DNA of 64,000 bases from Macrolepiota albuminosa (GCA_027475525.1 JAMWFC010000088.1:1643534-1707533), one strand, 5' to 3'; positions 1-10,993 are shown, counted from the first letter of the stretch. The notes: generated by a model from the sequence alone, not told the origin. Numbers and translations: made by a program.

Positions 1-1
1 A

Positions 2-142
2 CGGTGGAAGGGATACGGCCCGGAAGACGACACTTGGGAACCAAGCCGAAACCTCGAAGGCGCCCTCGACAAACTCCGGGACTTCCAACAGCGGCGCCTG
101 GGGAACGATCCTCCCGGGCGCAGGAATCACAGACGGCAGTAG
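2..142 (+). CDS. C-terminal end of gypsy Pol: chromodomain (partial)
   Basis: Frame 2 runs open from the left edge to a TAG at 140-142 and encodes about 46 residues. It starts with [14 protein letters not shown], the second half of a chromodomain (beta strand, then the W-E-P signature), followed by a charged helix ending at DFQQRR. Chromodomains at the C-terminus of integrase are the hallmark of chromoviruses and bind modified histone H3 to direct integration. The aromatic W and Y of the fold are kept. Only the tail is visible, so integrity of the upstream polyprotein is unknown. It converges on the antisense gene whose stop is at 406, leaving a 263-bp gap with no ORF of note. Confidence 0.85.
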   Translation, partial: RWKGYGPEDDTWEPSRNLEGALDKLRDFQQRRLGNDPPGRRNHRRQ

Positions 143-405
143 TGGGCGTAACCCCCGCCTCTGGGCTCAGTAGGGATTCAACTCCCATGTTTATTTTCTG
201 CTTTCCCTTCCTAGATCTTACTCCCTTTTAGTACTTTCTTCACAGTACCGCCCCGGATTCTGGGCAAGGTACACTTCCTTGTTTTTCTTGCTACTTTACT
301 CCCATCATTAGAAACACGACGGTCAAATATGTACATTTTCTAGAACTACATATTTTTACAGTGACAGGTCACAAAAACGGACAGACGACAGGAAAACGGA
401 GACCC

Positions 406-2242
406 CTAGAGCTGGGGCCCCGGGCTACCCCCACCCTCCCCACCCTCGCCCCCACTGGATCTCGGCCAACCCCGGGGCTCCTCCGTCTCCCGCTCCCCCG
501 GAACGTACCCTCGCGACGCCTCCTCCATCAACTGACCCCAGGACGGGAGCGGCTCGCCCTCGTCCAGGACCCTCTCGAACCAGGTCCCCGGCGCCGGGAC
601 GTTCCTCCGCCGGTGCGCCGAGATCAACCTACCCAACAGGTCCAGCCCGCGCTCCACCCCGGGGGTCGACAGTTCGGCCCGCTGGCCCTCCTGTAGCGAG
701 GCCAACGCCGCAGCCGCCCCGTCCAGGAGCAGGCGGTGCTCCCGGGCCCAACCTGGAGAATCAGTGCGGAACTCGGGAAGGGGACTGACACCACTCACTC
801 AAGGCCGCCATCCGGGCAACGACCACGTTTTGCAGACTCTGGGGCGCCGGCTCCGGATGACCCACCCCCTGCTCCAGCCGGGCCCGCAGCGCGTCCCGCT
901 CGGCCTCCAACGCCCCCCGTGCGGCCCTAACCTCCTGCAACTCCCGAACTACCGCCCCCCGGTCCTCCTCCACCCACCGCCGAGCCGCCGCCTCTTGCCT
1001 CACGGCCTCCTCGCTCCGGGCCAGGGTCGTACGAACTCCTCGTAGGTGCTCGGCCGTGACCTGATGGCGGTCGGCCATCTCCCCTCTCTCCCGCTCGGCC
1101 CGGTCCGCGCGCTCCTGCAACGCCGCCACGTCGACAGCCAACGGCCGCCCCGACAAGGGGGAAAACACGGCCGGGGACAAACGAGGGGGCGGGGTCGGAG
1201 AGGGCACCTCCCGGGAGAGTCGCGGCCGCTTGGAGGGCCCGGGAGAGGGGCTGGGCAACGCCCGCCGCTTTCCCTTATCGGCGCGACCCTCTCCGCTCGC
1301 CCCGGCCCGGGTCACCCGGCGCGTGACCAGGACCACGGGCCGGCCCCGACTCCCCACCCCCGCCGCCCCCCTGACCCGAGACCCCCTCGCAGGGGCCCCC
1401 TCTCCCCCGGAACCCTCCGACGCTCCTACCGGCGGCTCGACCACCCAGTCCCTCTCTTCCACCCCCATCCGGCGCGTCAAACCCCCCAACGGCCACCCCT
1501 GCTCCAGCGCCATGCAACGCGCCCTCCATAAAGCGGAAACGGAGCAGCGCTCGTGGTTTTCGCGACACGCCTCGCACACCGACGAATCCCTCCGGGACGA
1601 CGGGCTGGGGGCCTCGAATAGACACGGCACCACCCGGCGAGCGCAGTGTACGCACTAAGTCGACATTAGCGGTGAACACGAGGTACGAGGTCACTTACCG
1701 GCCCGTTGCTAACGCACCACGCATGGGTGGGCAAGCCCCGGGGCCTCTCAAGGGCCTGCTCGAACGCGGCTTGCGACACGGCCGCCCACGGGATGCGCAG
1801 ACCCTCCGGAACAATCGATACGGTACCGGGGGCCATCCCCGACCGGCGAAAACGAGGGGCGGTTAAGCGAGGACGAGGTGAGGGAGGAGGGCGGGGGGGG
1901 CGGACAGTCATCCGCGCGACAGTAGGCGCAGAACGACTGGGACCCGCCTGAGGGGCTCCCGCGGGAACCGACGGCGGGGGACTGACCGGTGCCTCCGGGG
2001 CAGCCTCCGGCAGGCGACTAGGCCCCGCCTCCGGGGCAGGTGCGTTTTGTTGTTCTAAAAAAGGGAGGTTGATCGGGCCAAGCGAAAAACACGCGGATGC
2101 ACCTACGTTGTTGAAAGAGCGCCGCGACACGCTCCTGATCCAGGTGGCGCCGATACCGGGCGTCCCGGGCCTCCCACACGACCAAAGGCGCGACTTCGTT
2201 GGTGGGCGGGGGCGTCGGGGAATGCGTCGGGGTGCGCGACAT
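406..2242 (-). CDS. Antisense accessory gene in Gypsy-1: Zn2Cys6-like, coiled-coil protein (4 exons)
   Basis: Best model: complement(join(406..752,799..1654,1699..2054,2107..2242)), 564 aa. The three introns (52, 44 and 46 nt) all have GT...AG ends (donors GTAGGT, GTAAGT, GTGAGT; acceptors TTTTAG, GACTTAG, CTCCAG), and every junction keeps frame, which is hard to get by chance. The ATG has an A/C-rich context. Residues 1-163 are Pro/Ala-rich. Exon 3 begins with C165-x2-C-x6-C175, then C191-x2-C-x6-C201, the spacing of a fungal Zn(II)2Cys6 cluster with a long 15-residue loop. A Glu/Arg/Ala-rich coiled coil follows at about 340-427, and the tail is Gly/Glu-rich. I do not recognise a named family; DNA binding is inference from the cysteines. 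It lies antisense between pol and the 3' LTR, so it travels with the retrotransposon. Confidence 0.7.
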
Positions 2243-2300
2243 GGTTGAGTTTGATGGTAAAAAATTTTTTTTCGATACGTGGCAAGTCAGGTGCCGGATC
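2243..2300 (-). promoter_or_regulatory. Possible promoter/5' leader of the antisense gene
   Basis: Just upstream of the antisense ATG (at 2242, minus strand) is an A/T-only run of about 16 bp (around 2254-2271) inside otherwise very GC-rich DNA. Such AT runs are common in fungal core promoters. No clear TATA box or cap site can be assigned, so this is a position-based guess only. Confidence 0.25.
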
Positions 2301-2359
2301 CCACGGTTGGCCCCCGGTCCGAACCACCGGCTACGCGCGCCTCGGAGGGTCTCGGCGCT

Positions 2360-2372
2360 GAAGGGGGGGTGA
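2360..2372 (+). promoter_or_regulatory. Polypurine tract of Gypsy-1
   Basis: A GAAGGGGGGGTGA-type purine run lies directly against the TG that opens the 3' LTR at 2373. This is the expected primer site for plus-strand DNA synthesis and fixes the sense orientation of the element as plus. Gypsy P (53750-53760), gypsy M (41038-41049, minus) and the small LTR element at 20756-22676 have the same kind of G-run at the same place. Confidence 0.75.
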
Positions 2373-3091
2373 TGTCACGACCCCTTCCCTCCGGGCCCAC
2401 CCCGGGACACCCCCGGAACACCCTCCGGGACCCTCCCTCCGACCCCACAAGACACGCCCCGCCATCACGACCGCCGGCACCGCCATCACGCGCATCAAGG
2501 ACCGCCATCAGCCGCCACCAGCCCCGATCAACGATCCCATCACGCATCACGGCTCCACCCGCGCCAATTGATCGCGCGGCCCACACGCGCGATCCCGGTA
2601 TACAGTCCCTGCCCGCTACTCAATGGCCCCCGGAACTCATCCTAGACACCCCGGAACCCCGAGACACGTTCCCGTAGTACTTATAGCCTAGCCCCCCACT
2701 GTATTCGCTAGTCTTGATATTACATACTTTGCATAACTGTTACTTGGATATTGCGTGCCCTCTGTTTGACTGGTACGCCTCGTTTGGTACGCTTCGACCG
2801 GCACGCCTTAGTATTCGCGTGCTATAAGTTTGGTACGCACTTCGCGACTCTTAAGTTACTAACTTGGTCTCGTCTTAGAACCTCCGGTTCACGACTCGAC
2901 CCCCTCTAACTCCCAGCCACTCTCATCCAAAACCCCCGGACTCTAGTCCCCTCTCCCGGGATTACCCTGTCCTCGTCTTGAACCCCGGAGTCCTAGCCCC
3001 GGAGTTCCAGACACCCGAGTATCCGTAGATCAAGTCCGCATCGTAAGGGCGTCGCTTTCCCGGAAAGCCCCCGATTCAGCGGAACCTGACA
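2373..3091 (+). repeat. 3' LTR of Gypsy-1 (719 bp)
   Basis: It begins TGTCACGACC directly after the polypurine tract and ends CCTGACA at 3091, where Helitron sequence starts. It has C-rich early parts and a long pyrimidine-rich 3' half. The right boundary is firm because the adjacent bases match Helitron B at about 12498; the left boundary rests on the tract and the TG. The partner LTR is outside the window, so age cannot be estimated. Confidence 0.8.
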
Positions 3092-6000
3092 GAATGCTCC
3101 TTTACAAAATCCAATTCCTAGAATGATACCACCTCTACCTCTTCCTGCATATAGAGCTCCTTATGTGCCTTCAATAGTAGCACCTCTACCAGCTACTGTG
3201 CATGGAAGAGATCATAGAGTGGGATCAGTCAATCAGCCTGTAGTTGGTGGGACTGCTATGAGTATACCTGAAACTCATTTGCCTGAAGGTTGGGATGCTC
3301 CTTTACAGAATCCTATACCTAGAATGCCTGCTTTGCATAGAGCTGCTTTGCCAAACTTCACAATGCCACTGCCACTGCCACCTGCACCTGGGAATAGAGG
3401 AAGACAAGTTAACCAGCAGGTTGCTCCTATACAAGCACAATCATTAGCAGCATTGCAAGACCAACAAAGATTGAGGCATATTGCTGCAGCTGAGGAGCAG
3501 GATAGACAACGGCAGGCACTAGCAGTGTTACAAGAGCAGCAACAGCTCAGACATATTGCTATGGCTGAAGAGGAGGAGAGGCAACAAGAGTGGCAAAGGC
3601 AACAACAGGCATTAGCAGTATTGCATGAGCAACAACAGCTCAGAGATATTGCTATAGCTGAAGAGCAAGCAGTAGCAGAGGCACAAAGGGCTTTACATCA
3701 GCTAGAGGTGAGACAAAGACAACTTTTAAAAGTTGCATTGACTAAGAAAGATTAACAGGATGTAGATCTCAATCCTGAACATAGGCCTTTAAATGAGGCT
3801 AGAGCTGAAAGGATCTTACAAAATTGGGAACAGCAACGTTTAGCTGATCTTGAAGAGGATTTTAATGATTTGGATCCTCATGGATTAGAAAATATCCATG
3901 CAGCTTTTGATGAAATGCTTCAAAATCCTTTGGAGTATTTGGAACCTCCCATTGACAATGAGATTGATCCAAATCTACTGGATAATCATAGGAATGATCT
4001 TGCTGAGAATATAGAGGAGGACTTGGAGTATGTGGATCCACCTGGAGATAATAGACAGCAAAATCTACCAGCACCTCCTAACTTGGAGTATGTGGATCTA
4101 CCTGGGAATGTCATGCAGCAGAATATACCAGCACCTCCTGTCTTACAAAGGATTCAAGAACCTGATGATGTTCAGCCTAGGAATGCTCTTCCAACAGGAA
4201 GACAGCATTACACAGATGGATCCCCTTCACACTATCTTGGTTCTATGGATGTTGCATGCCCACACTGTCATGCTCTACATTTTGATGCTGAAAAGCTCTC
4301 CAAGTCTACTAGACGTAATCCAAAGTTTGGCATGTGCTGTTTACAAGGGCAGATTGATTTGCCCAGACTTGAAGATGCTCCACCAGAACTGCTTGGCTTA
4401 CTCCAAGGTCACCATCCTCTTTCTGATGCTTTTAAAGCATCTATTCGCCAATACAATGCAGCCTTTGCATTTACATCTCTGGGAGTCAAAATTGACCAGG
4501 CAATTACCAATGCTCCTGGACCATACAGCTTTAGGATTAATGGAGAGCTCCATCATCTGACAGGTGCTTTGCTTCCAACTGAAGGTGATCATCCTGTGTA
4601 TGCACAACTCTACTTCTACGATCACAATCAACAATTGGCTTTTCGTCAGGGAAGCAATCCTAGATTGGATCCTCAGATAATGGCCTCTTTGCAGGATATG
4701 CTTCATAGAGTCAATCCCTTTATTGGCTTATACAAGCTTGCAAAGCAGATTATGACAGAAGTTCCTGAAGGCCAACCACAAAGGCTTTCTGTTCAACTGA
4801 GGGCTGACTTTGGAGACCATCGACGCTATAACAACCCTAATGAACAGGAAGGAGTTGCTGCAATTATACCAGGAGATGGTTCTGAAGAACGATCAGATCA
4901 CCGTGACATAGTCCTGCATCTGCATGGAGGTCAATTGAAGCGAATCAGCCATCTACACCCCTATTACACTCCTCTGCATTACACTATCATATTTCCAACT
5001 GGAGAACCTGGATTTCACACCGATATTCAATCTCAATTTGGACCAGCAGGAGAACAAAGAGCCAAAAAAGTTAGCCAAACTGCATATTATGCATATAGGC
5101 TGCAGCAAAGAGCTTTGGAAGCTAATGCTGCATTGCTTTGGAGTGGCAGACTGTTTCAGCAATATGTTGTGGATGCATGGGCATCAACTGAGCAGAACAA
5201 GCTCAATTGGGTCCGGCACAATCAAAAGAAGATTAGGGCTGAAGTGTATCAAGGGGTGGTCGATGCGGCTGCTGGAGATGAAGACTTACGCAGGCAAAGC
5301 CGACGGGTAGTCCTTCCCTCTTCTCATGTTGGAAGTGAACGACACATGCAGCAATTATTCCAGGACTCTATGGCTATTTGCAGGCATTTCCATAAACCAG
5401 ATCTCTTCATCACCATGACTGCCAATCCAAAGTGGCCAGAAATTGAAGAGGCTCTGCTAAAGGAACCTATGGTTAATGGAAAGAGGCAAACAGCTTCTGA
5501 CCGTCCAGATATTGTTGCCAGAGTATTTGAACTCAAGAAGAATGCTCTTTTGAAGGACATAAAAGATGGTCTATTTGGAAAATGTGTGGCATCTGTCCAT
5601 ACCATTGAATTTCAAAAGAGAGGACTTCCACATATACATATCTTGATCTTTTTGGAAAATGTGTGGCATCTGTCCATACCATTGAATTTCAAAAGAGAGG
5701 ACTTCCACATATACATCTCTTGATCTTTTTCCATCATCATGACAAGATCAAAGATGCAGCTCATGTGGACACTATTGTTTCTGCTCAAATTCCTGATCCA
5801 GTGACTCAGCCTCAATTGTATCAGGTATTGGCTTTGCTTGAATTATCAATGCAGTAACTGACCTTTGTTATTAGGTTGTTACTACCAATATGGTTCATGG
5901 TCCATGTGGAGCAGATTTTCCCAATGCCAAGTGCATGGTAGATGGCAAATGTTCCAAGAGATATCCCAAAGAATTTCAAGAAGCTACACAGTATGGTGAT

Positions 6001-8648
6001 GATGGCTATCCCCAATATGCCAGACCTAACAATGGCCGCTTTTTTGAAAAGCATGGTCGTCGTTATGACAATCGTAATGTTGTCCCATACAATCCATATC
6101 TCTCAGCCAAATTCCAATGTCATATCAATGTGGAAGTCTGTGCTTCAGTGGATGCAATCAAATACATTCACAAGTACATCTACAAGGGCCATGATAGGAC
6201 AACTTTGGAGATTGCTAGGGAGGAGAGGGATGAAATCAAGGAACACTTGGATGCCAGATACATTTCTGCTCCTGAGGCTTGCTGGCACATCTTTGAATTT
6301 AACATGCATGCTGAATATCCTTCAGTGTACAGATTGCCTGTGCACTTGGAAAACCAGCATGAAGTCTATTTCCCAGATGATGAACCAATACAGGTGGTGG
6401 CTGCTAGACCTAATGCAGACAAGACTGCACTCACAGCTTGGTTTGAAGCCAATACCAGGTTTCCCAATAATAACACCACTTATCAGAACTTTCCAACCAA
6501 GTTTGTTTATGAAGCATCTAAACGGAGTTGGAAGGAGAGGCAGAGAGGGACAGCAATTGGAAGGATGTATTTTGCTTCACCAAGACAGGGAGAAAGGTTC
6601 TATCTCAGGATGCTCTTGACTGTTGTAACCAATGCAACTTCATGGGCTGATCTCAGGACAGTCAATGGCCATACCTATCCAACTTATCAGGAAGCTTGCA
6701 AGGCTCTAGGTCTTTTGGAGGATGATGCAGAATGGAGGCAGTGTCTCACTGAAGCTGCTCCAATCCAACTAGGATCAGCTCTTAGGCAGCTGTTTTGCAC
6801 TATTCTATTCCACTGTGCTCCTGCCACTCCTGAGGCTCTATGGAACTAGGATCAGCTCTTAGGCAGCTGTTTTGCACTATTCTATTCCACTGTGCTCCTG
6901 CCACTCCTGAGGCTCTATGGGACAAATTCAAACATTCTATCTGTGATGATCTTCAACACAGATTGGAACATACTAGGCAATACAGGGACCGAGTCTTTAC
7001 CAATGAGGATGTCTATGACTATGGCCTTTATCTCATCAATGACACTTTGATGAATTTTGGGAAAACTCTGAAAGACTTTCCCAACATGCCAGAGGCTCAA
7101 CAGAATTGGAATATAGTTCCAGGTAATTGGCATTTGCATAAAAGATTAACTTGAACACTGATCATTCTTCTAGGCAACAGGCTTTTAGAAGATGAAACCA
7201 ATTATGATGTTGAGGACCTCAAGCAAAGAGTGGAGAGTAACAAGGCCAAGTTCAATGTGGAACAACTGGAGACTTTCAATGCTGTCATAAACTCAGTGAA
7301 CAACAATTTGGGCAGGATGCTATTCATTCACAGTGCTGGAGGATGTGGCAAAACCTTTGTCTGCAATACTCTGGCTGCTGCAGTTCGTTCCCATGGAGAT
7401 GTGGCATTATGTGTAGCATCATCTGGCATTGCTGCCTTATTGTTGGAAGGGGGTAGGACAGCTCATTCAAGATTCAAAATTCCCATTCCTGCTCTTGACA
7501 CATCCATTGCCAATATCAAGAGAGGAACCCAGTTATCACAGCTCATACTTCGCACCAAAGTTGTTATTTGGGATGAAGTTCCAATGCAACACAAAAATGC
7601 CATTGACTCTGTCGATCGTGGCTTCAGAGACATCTTCAATAATGACATTTCCTTTGGTGGAGTCACTGTGGTTTTTGGAGGGGACTTTAGGCAAACTCTT
7701 CCAGTGGTTCCACATGGACTCAGGCAGCAGATGATTGCTGCTTCACTCAAAAGGGGCCGACTTTGGGATAATATTCAAGTCCATTACTTGGTCCAAAATA
7801 TGCGGTTGGAGCAGACTGTAGACAATATTGCTCATGCAGCTTGGTTGTTGGATGTTGGTGCAGGGAAAAATCTAGGACCTGGAGAAACAGTCAAACTGCC
7901 TGAAAGGATGATCTGTGATGACAATTCTATCACTGGATTGATTTCTTCCACATATCCTGATATTGGTCATCCTCAAAATGATCAGTATTATCTGGACCGG
8001 ACTATTCTCTCTGGCAAGAACTCTGATATAGAGGAGATCAATGCAGAAGTTCTAGAGAGGTATCCAGGGGAAGAAAGGATTTTACAGAGTGCAGATTCTG
8101 TTCTCTCTGATAACAGGAATCCTGATGGCCTTGCCTTATATCCTGTGGAATATCTCAACTCTTTGAAAGCCAGTAGTTTGCCTTTGGCTAAACTGGCTTT
8201 GAAGATTGGAGTTCCTGTCATGCTCCTCAGGAATCTGGACACAACCAAAGGACTTTGCAATGGAACAAGAATGATTGTCACTCATATCAGCACCAGAGTC
8301 CTCAGATGTTGTATTATCAGTGGAGATGCCAAGTTTGCAGGTTCAACTGTTTTGATTCCAAGGATCAATCTAGATGCCTCTGAAGAGGATTTGCCCATAC
8401 CATTATGCAGGAGACAGTTTCCAATTCGATTGGCCTTTGCTATGACTATCAACAAGTCTCAAGGGCAATCAGTCAAGCATGTTGGATTGGACCTTCGATC
8501 ACCTGTTTTTACACATGGCCAACTTTATGTTGCACTTTCTCGATGCACATCAGGAGATCGTATCAAGGTGATTTTATCAGAAGAAAATACATCAAGAGCG
8601 ACTGCAAATATTGTATATCAAGAAGTTCTCAATGGTTTACAAATGTAA
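3092..8648 (+). CDS. Helitron Rep/Pif1-like helicase, copy A (5' partial)
   Basis: Exon model: join(<3092..3707,3759..5824,5875..7122,7174..8648); the introns of 50-51 nt have GT...AG ends and recur in copy B. Order of domains: a Gln-rich N-terminal region; a CPHC...CC zinc-finger-like block near 4258-4345; the Rep endonuclease with ITMTANPKWPEI (near 5412), the HUH motif in GLPHIHIL (near 5625) and the two-tyrosine motif KYIHKYIYKG (near 6166); then an SF1 Pif1-like helicase with Walker A GGCGKTF (near 7340), Walker B IWDE (near 7566), GGDFRQ and the C-terminal TINKSQGQS and VALSRC motifs. Rep nicks and joins DNA at HUH/Tyr; the helicase unwinds it during rolling-circle transposition. Two 77-bp tandem duplications (second copies at 5651 and 6844) shift the frame and are probably assembly artefacts; I see no other lesion. 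Confidence 0.85.
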
Positions 8649-9285
8649 GTGTGATTGTTAATTATATACTTATTACTAACTTTATATTTTAGCATCTAAC
8701 TTGATACTGTACATATAACTTGGAATTGTAGCATTATTTTTTGGGTTTACAAATGTGAGTATGATTGTTAATTACCTACTTATTACTAACTTTTATATTT
8801 TAGCATCTAACTTGATATTTGTTGATACTGTACTAATAGAATATATATAACTTGGAATTGTAACATCATTTCTTGATAAATGTGAACTTTCTATTCTTTA
8901 ACAACATATGCTTGAACCAGTAAGACATAATGAAAGTAAGTCATGATAGAAGTTGAGTTATGAATATACATATTTGGAACCCCTAACCGAACGAAGTGAG
9001 GTTGGGGTGAAGGCTGAGTTACTTATATACATATTTGGAGCCCTAACCGAACGAAGTGAGGTTGGGGTGGAGGCTAAGTTACTTATACATACTTGGAGCC
9101 CTAACCGAACGAAGTGAGGTTAGGGTGGAGGCTTAGTTGGGGGGGGTTTGGGGGCAAAGCCCCCAACGAGCTACGAAATTCGTGCCGAAGGCACGAATCG
9201 TAGCTCGTCTATATTGGGGGGGGTTTGGGGGCGAAGCCCCCAACGAGCTACGAAATTCGTGCCGAAGGCACGAATCGTAGCTCGT
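8649..9285 (+). repeat. Helitron A 3' region: subterminal hairpin repeats and terminal double hairpin
   Basis: After the stop there is an old tandem duplication of about 110 bp (TTTACAAATGTRAGT...), also present in copy B. Then come three units of about 58-60 bp (about 8955-9135), each with CCTAACC-loop-GGTTRGG where the loop GAACGAAGTGA is invariant. The end carries TTGGGGGC-GAA-GCCCCCAA (9225-9243) and a long hairpin (9243-9285), ACGAGCTACGA...TCGTAGCTCGT with an inner ATTCGTGCC/GGCACGAAT stem and a GAA loop. Bases 9137-9213 are a 77-bp duplicate of 9214-9290. Confidence 0.8.
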
Positions 9286-9324
9286 CTATATAGAATGGGA
9301 CAACCGTTTTGTGGGAATGATGTG

Positions 9325-9344
9325 CTTAGTCAGTTCTGACTAAG
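9325..9344 (+). other. 5'-subterminal palindrome of Helitron X
   Basis: CTTAGTCAG-TT-CTGACTAAG is a perfect 9-bp inverted repeat about 40 bp from the 5' end of unit X. The same arms occur at the same place in Helitron B (11030-11038 and 11051-11059) but with a 12-base loop, so the stem is kept while the loop changed. A role in Rep recognition is inference. Confidence 0.6.
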
Positions 9345-9717
9345 GCTGACAAAGAATTGCCTTTTGCGTTTGTTTTTTGGTAGATGTGTGTATAAAATGC
9401 TTAAAGAATTCAGATAAAATCACTGAAAAATCAGAAAAAATTCAAGGTGTTTTTTGGTAGATGTGTGTATAAAATGCTTAAAGAATTCAGATAAAATCAC
9501 TGAAAAATCAGAAAAAATTCAAGGTCTACTGATACATTGATTGTAGTTTTTCTGAGATTTATAAATGCTTAAATAAATCTGAAAAATTCAAGAAAAATTC
9601 AATTTAGCTTACAATAATGCTCTTTTTTCTGAGATTTATAAATGCTTAAATAAATGTGAAAAATTCAAGAAAAATTCAATTTAGCTTACAATAATGCTCT
9701 GAGAGTTGAGGAAAACT

Positions 9718-10788
9718 GGGAATGAGCACTGAGTTGTGAAATGCGGAGGCCTTAACCGAACGAAGTGAGGTTGAGGCTGGGAATGAGCACTGAGTTGTGA
9801 AATGCGGAGGCCTTAACCGAACGAAGTGAGGTTGAGGCTGGGAATGAGCACTGAGTTGTGAAATGCGGAGGCCTTAACCGAACGAAGTGAGGTTGAGGCT
9901 GGGAATGAGCACTGAGTTGTGAAATGCGGAGGCCTTAACCGAACGAAGTGAGGTTGAGGCTGGGAATGAGCACTGAGTTGTGAAATGCGGAGGCCTTAAC
10001 CGAACGAAGTGAGGTTGAGGCTGGGAATGAGCACTGAGTTGTGAAATGCGGAGGCCTTAACCGAACGAAGTGAGGTTGAGGCTGGGAATGAGCACTGAGT
10101 TGTGAAATGCGGAGGCCTTAACCGAACGAAGTGAGGTTGAGGCTGGGAATGAGCACTGAGTTGTGAAATGCGGAGGCCTTAACCGAACGAAGTGAGGTTG
10201 AGGCTGGGAATGAGCACTGAGTTGTGAAATGCGGAGGCCTTAACCGAACGAAGTGAGGTTGAGGCTGGGAATGAGCACTGAGTTGTGAAATGCGGAGGCC
10301 TTAACCGAACGAAGTGAGGTTGAGGCTGGGAATGAGCACTGAGTTGTGAAATGCGGAGGCCTTAACCGAACGAAGTGAGGTTGAGGCTGGGAATGAGCAC
10401 TGAGTTGTGAAATGCGGAGGCCTTAACCGAACGAAGTGAGGTTGAGGCTGGGAATGAGCACTGAGTTGTGAAATGCGGAGGCCTTAACCGAACGAAGTGA
10501 GGTTGAGGCTGGGAATGAGCACTGAGTTGTGAAATGCGGAGGCCTTAACCGAACGAAGTGAGGTTGAGGCTGGGAATGAGCACTGAGTTGTGAAATGCGG
10601 AGGCCTTAACCGAACGAAGTGAGGTTGAGGCTGGGAATGAGCACTGAGTTGTGAAATGCGGAGGCCTTAACCGAACGAAGTGAGGTTGAGGCTGGGAATG
10701 AGCACTGAGTTGAATGAGCACTGAGTTGTGAAATGCGGAGGCCTTAACCGAACGAAGTGAGGTTGAGGCTGGGAATGAGCACTGAGTT
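9718..10788 (+). repeat. 61-bp minisatellite, about 17 units
   Basis: Sixteen full 61-bp units start at 9718 and every 61 bp to 10693, followed by an irregular 77-bp stretch (10694-10770) and a final partial unit. Each unit contains CCTTAACC-GAACGAAGTGA-GGTTGAGG, a hairpin with the same loop as the Helitron 3' subterminal repeats, so the array is an expansion of that motif. The units look identical. With a short-read k of 77, larger than the unit, the true copy number cannot be trusted. Confidence 0.9.
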
Positions 10789-10993
10789 CTTTATACATAC
10801 TTGGAGCCCTAACCGAACGAAGTGAGGTTAGGGTGGAGGCTTAGTTGGGGGGGGTTTGGGGGCGAAGCCCCCAACGAGCTACGAAATTCGTGCCGAAGGC
10901 ACGAATCGTAGCTCGTCTATATAGAATGGGGTTTGGGGGCGAAGCCCCCAACGAGCTACGAAATTCGTGCCGAAGGCACGAATCGTAGCTCGT

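Larger units (their letters stand above)
1..3091 (+). mobile_element. Gypsy-1: 3' part of a Ty3/gypsy chromovirus with an antisense gene
   Basis: The window opens inside an LTR retrotransposon. In order it shows the chromodomain end of pol (2-142), a convergent antisense gene (406-2242), a polypurine tract (2360-2372) and a 719-bp 3' LTR with TG...CA ends (2373-3091). Base 3092 resumes Helitron sequence that is continuous in the second Helitron at about 12498, so this element sits inside Helitron A. The 5-bp target duplication should be GAATG (3092-3096), but the other copy lies off the left edge. The internal part is strikingly GC-rich compared with the AT-rich Helitron. The 5' LTR, gag and most of pol are outside the window. 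Confidence 0.85.
3092..9285 (+). mobile_element. Helitron A (5' truncated by Gypsy-1)
   Basis: Autonomous-type Helitron carrying a Rep/helicase gene (3092-8648) and a 637-bp 3' region ending in two strong hairpins at 9225-9285. Its first part is lost from view because Gypsy-1 is inserted at 3091/3092. Its 3' end (...GCTCGT) abuts a 5' end (CTATATAGAATG) of the next unit without a spacer, so it is the first member of a head-to-tail series. Its CpG sites are largely intact, unlike Helitron B, which suggests it is the younger copy. Confidence 0.85.
9286..10993 (+). mobile_element. Helitron X: internally deleted, non-autonomous unit
   Basis: It starts with CTATATAGAATGGGACAA, matching the 5' start of Helitron B (CTATATAGAATGCGACAA), and shares the AATGATGTGCTTAGTCAG palindrome block. 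It ends with the same subterminal repeat and double hairpin as A. Between these ends there is no Rep or helicase, only about 370 bp of AT-rich leader and a 61-bp minisatellite. It is therefore a terminal-ends-only derivative between A and B. Several 77-bp duplications (second copies at 9448, 9624 and 10928) inflate its length. Confidence 0.7.

Noticed and set aside
361..1658. Plus-strand ORFs 361-696, 764-1045, 1046-1531 and 1230-1658
   Set aside because: They are GC-rich shadows of the antisense gene; only the minus strand gives frame-preserving introns and a cysteine/coiled-coil protein.
5574..6920. Frameshifts in Helitron A as evidence of a dead transposase
   Set aside because: Both coincide exactly with 77-bp tandem duplicates; copy B lacks them at those places.
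9148..9339. ORF across the Helitron terminal hairpins
   Set aside because: It consists of hairpin arms and a 77-bp duplicate; no protein-like composition.
9718..10788. Regular 61-bp direct repeats resembling a CRISPR array
   Set aside because: No spacers: units are contiguous and identical, the host is eukaryotic, and the core is the Helitron subterminal hairpin.
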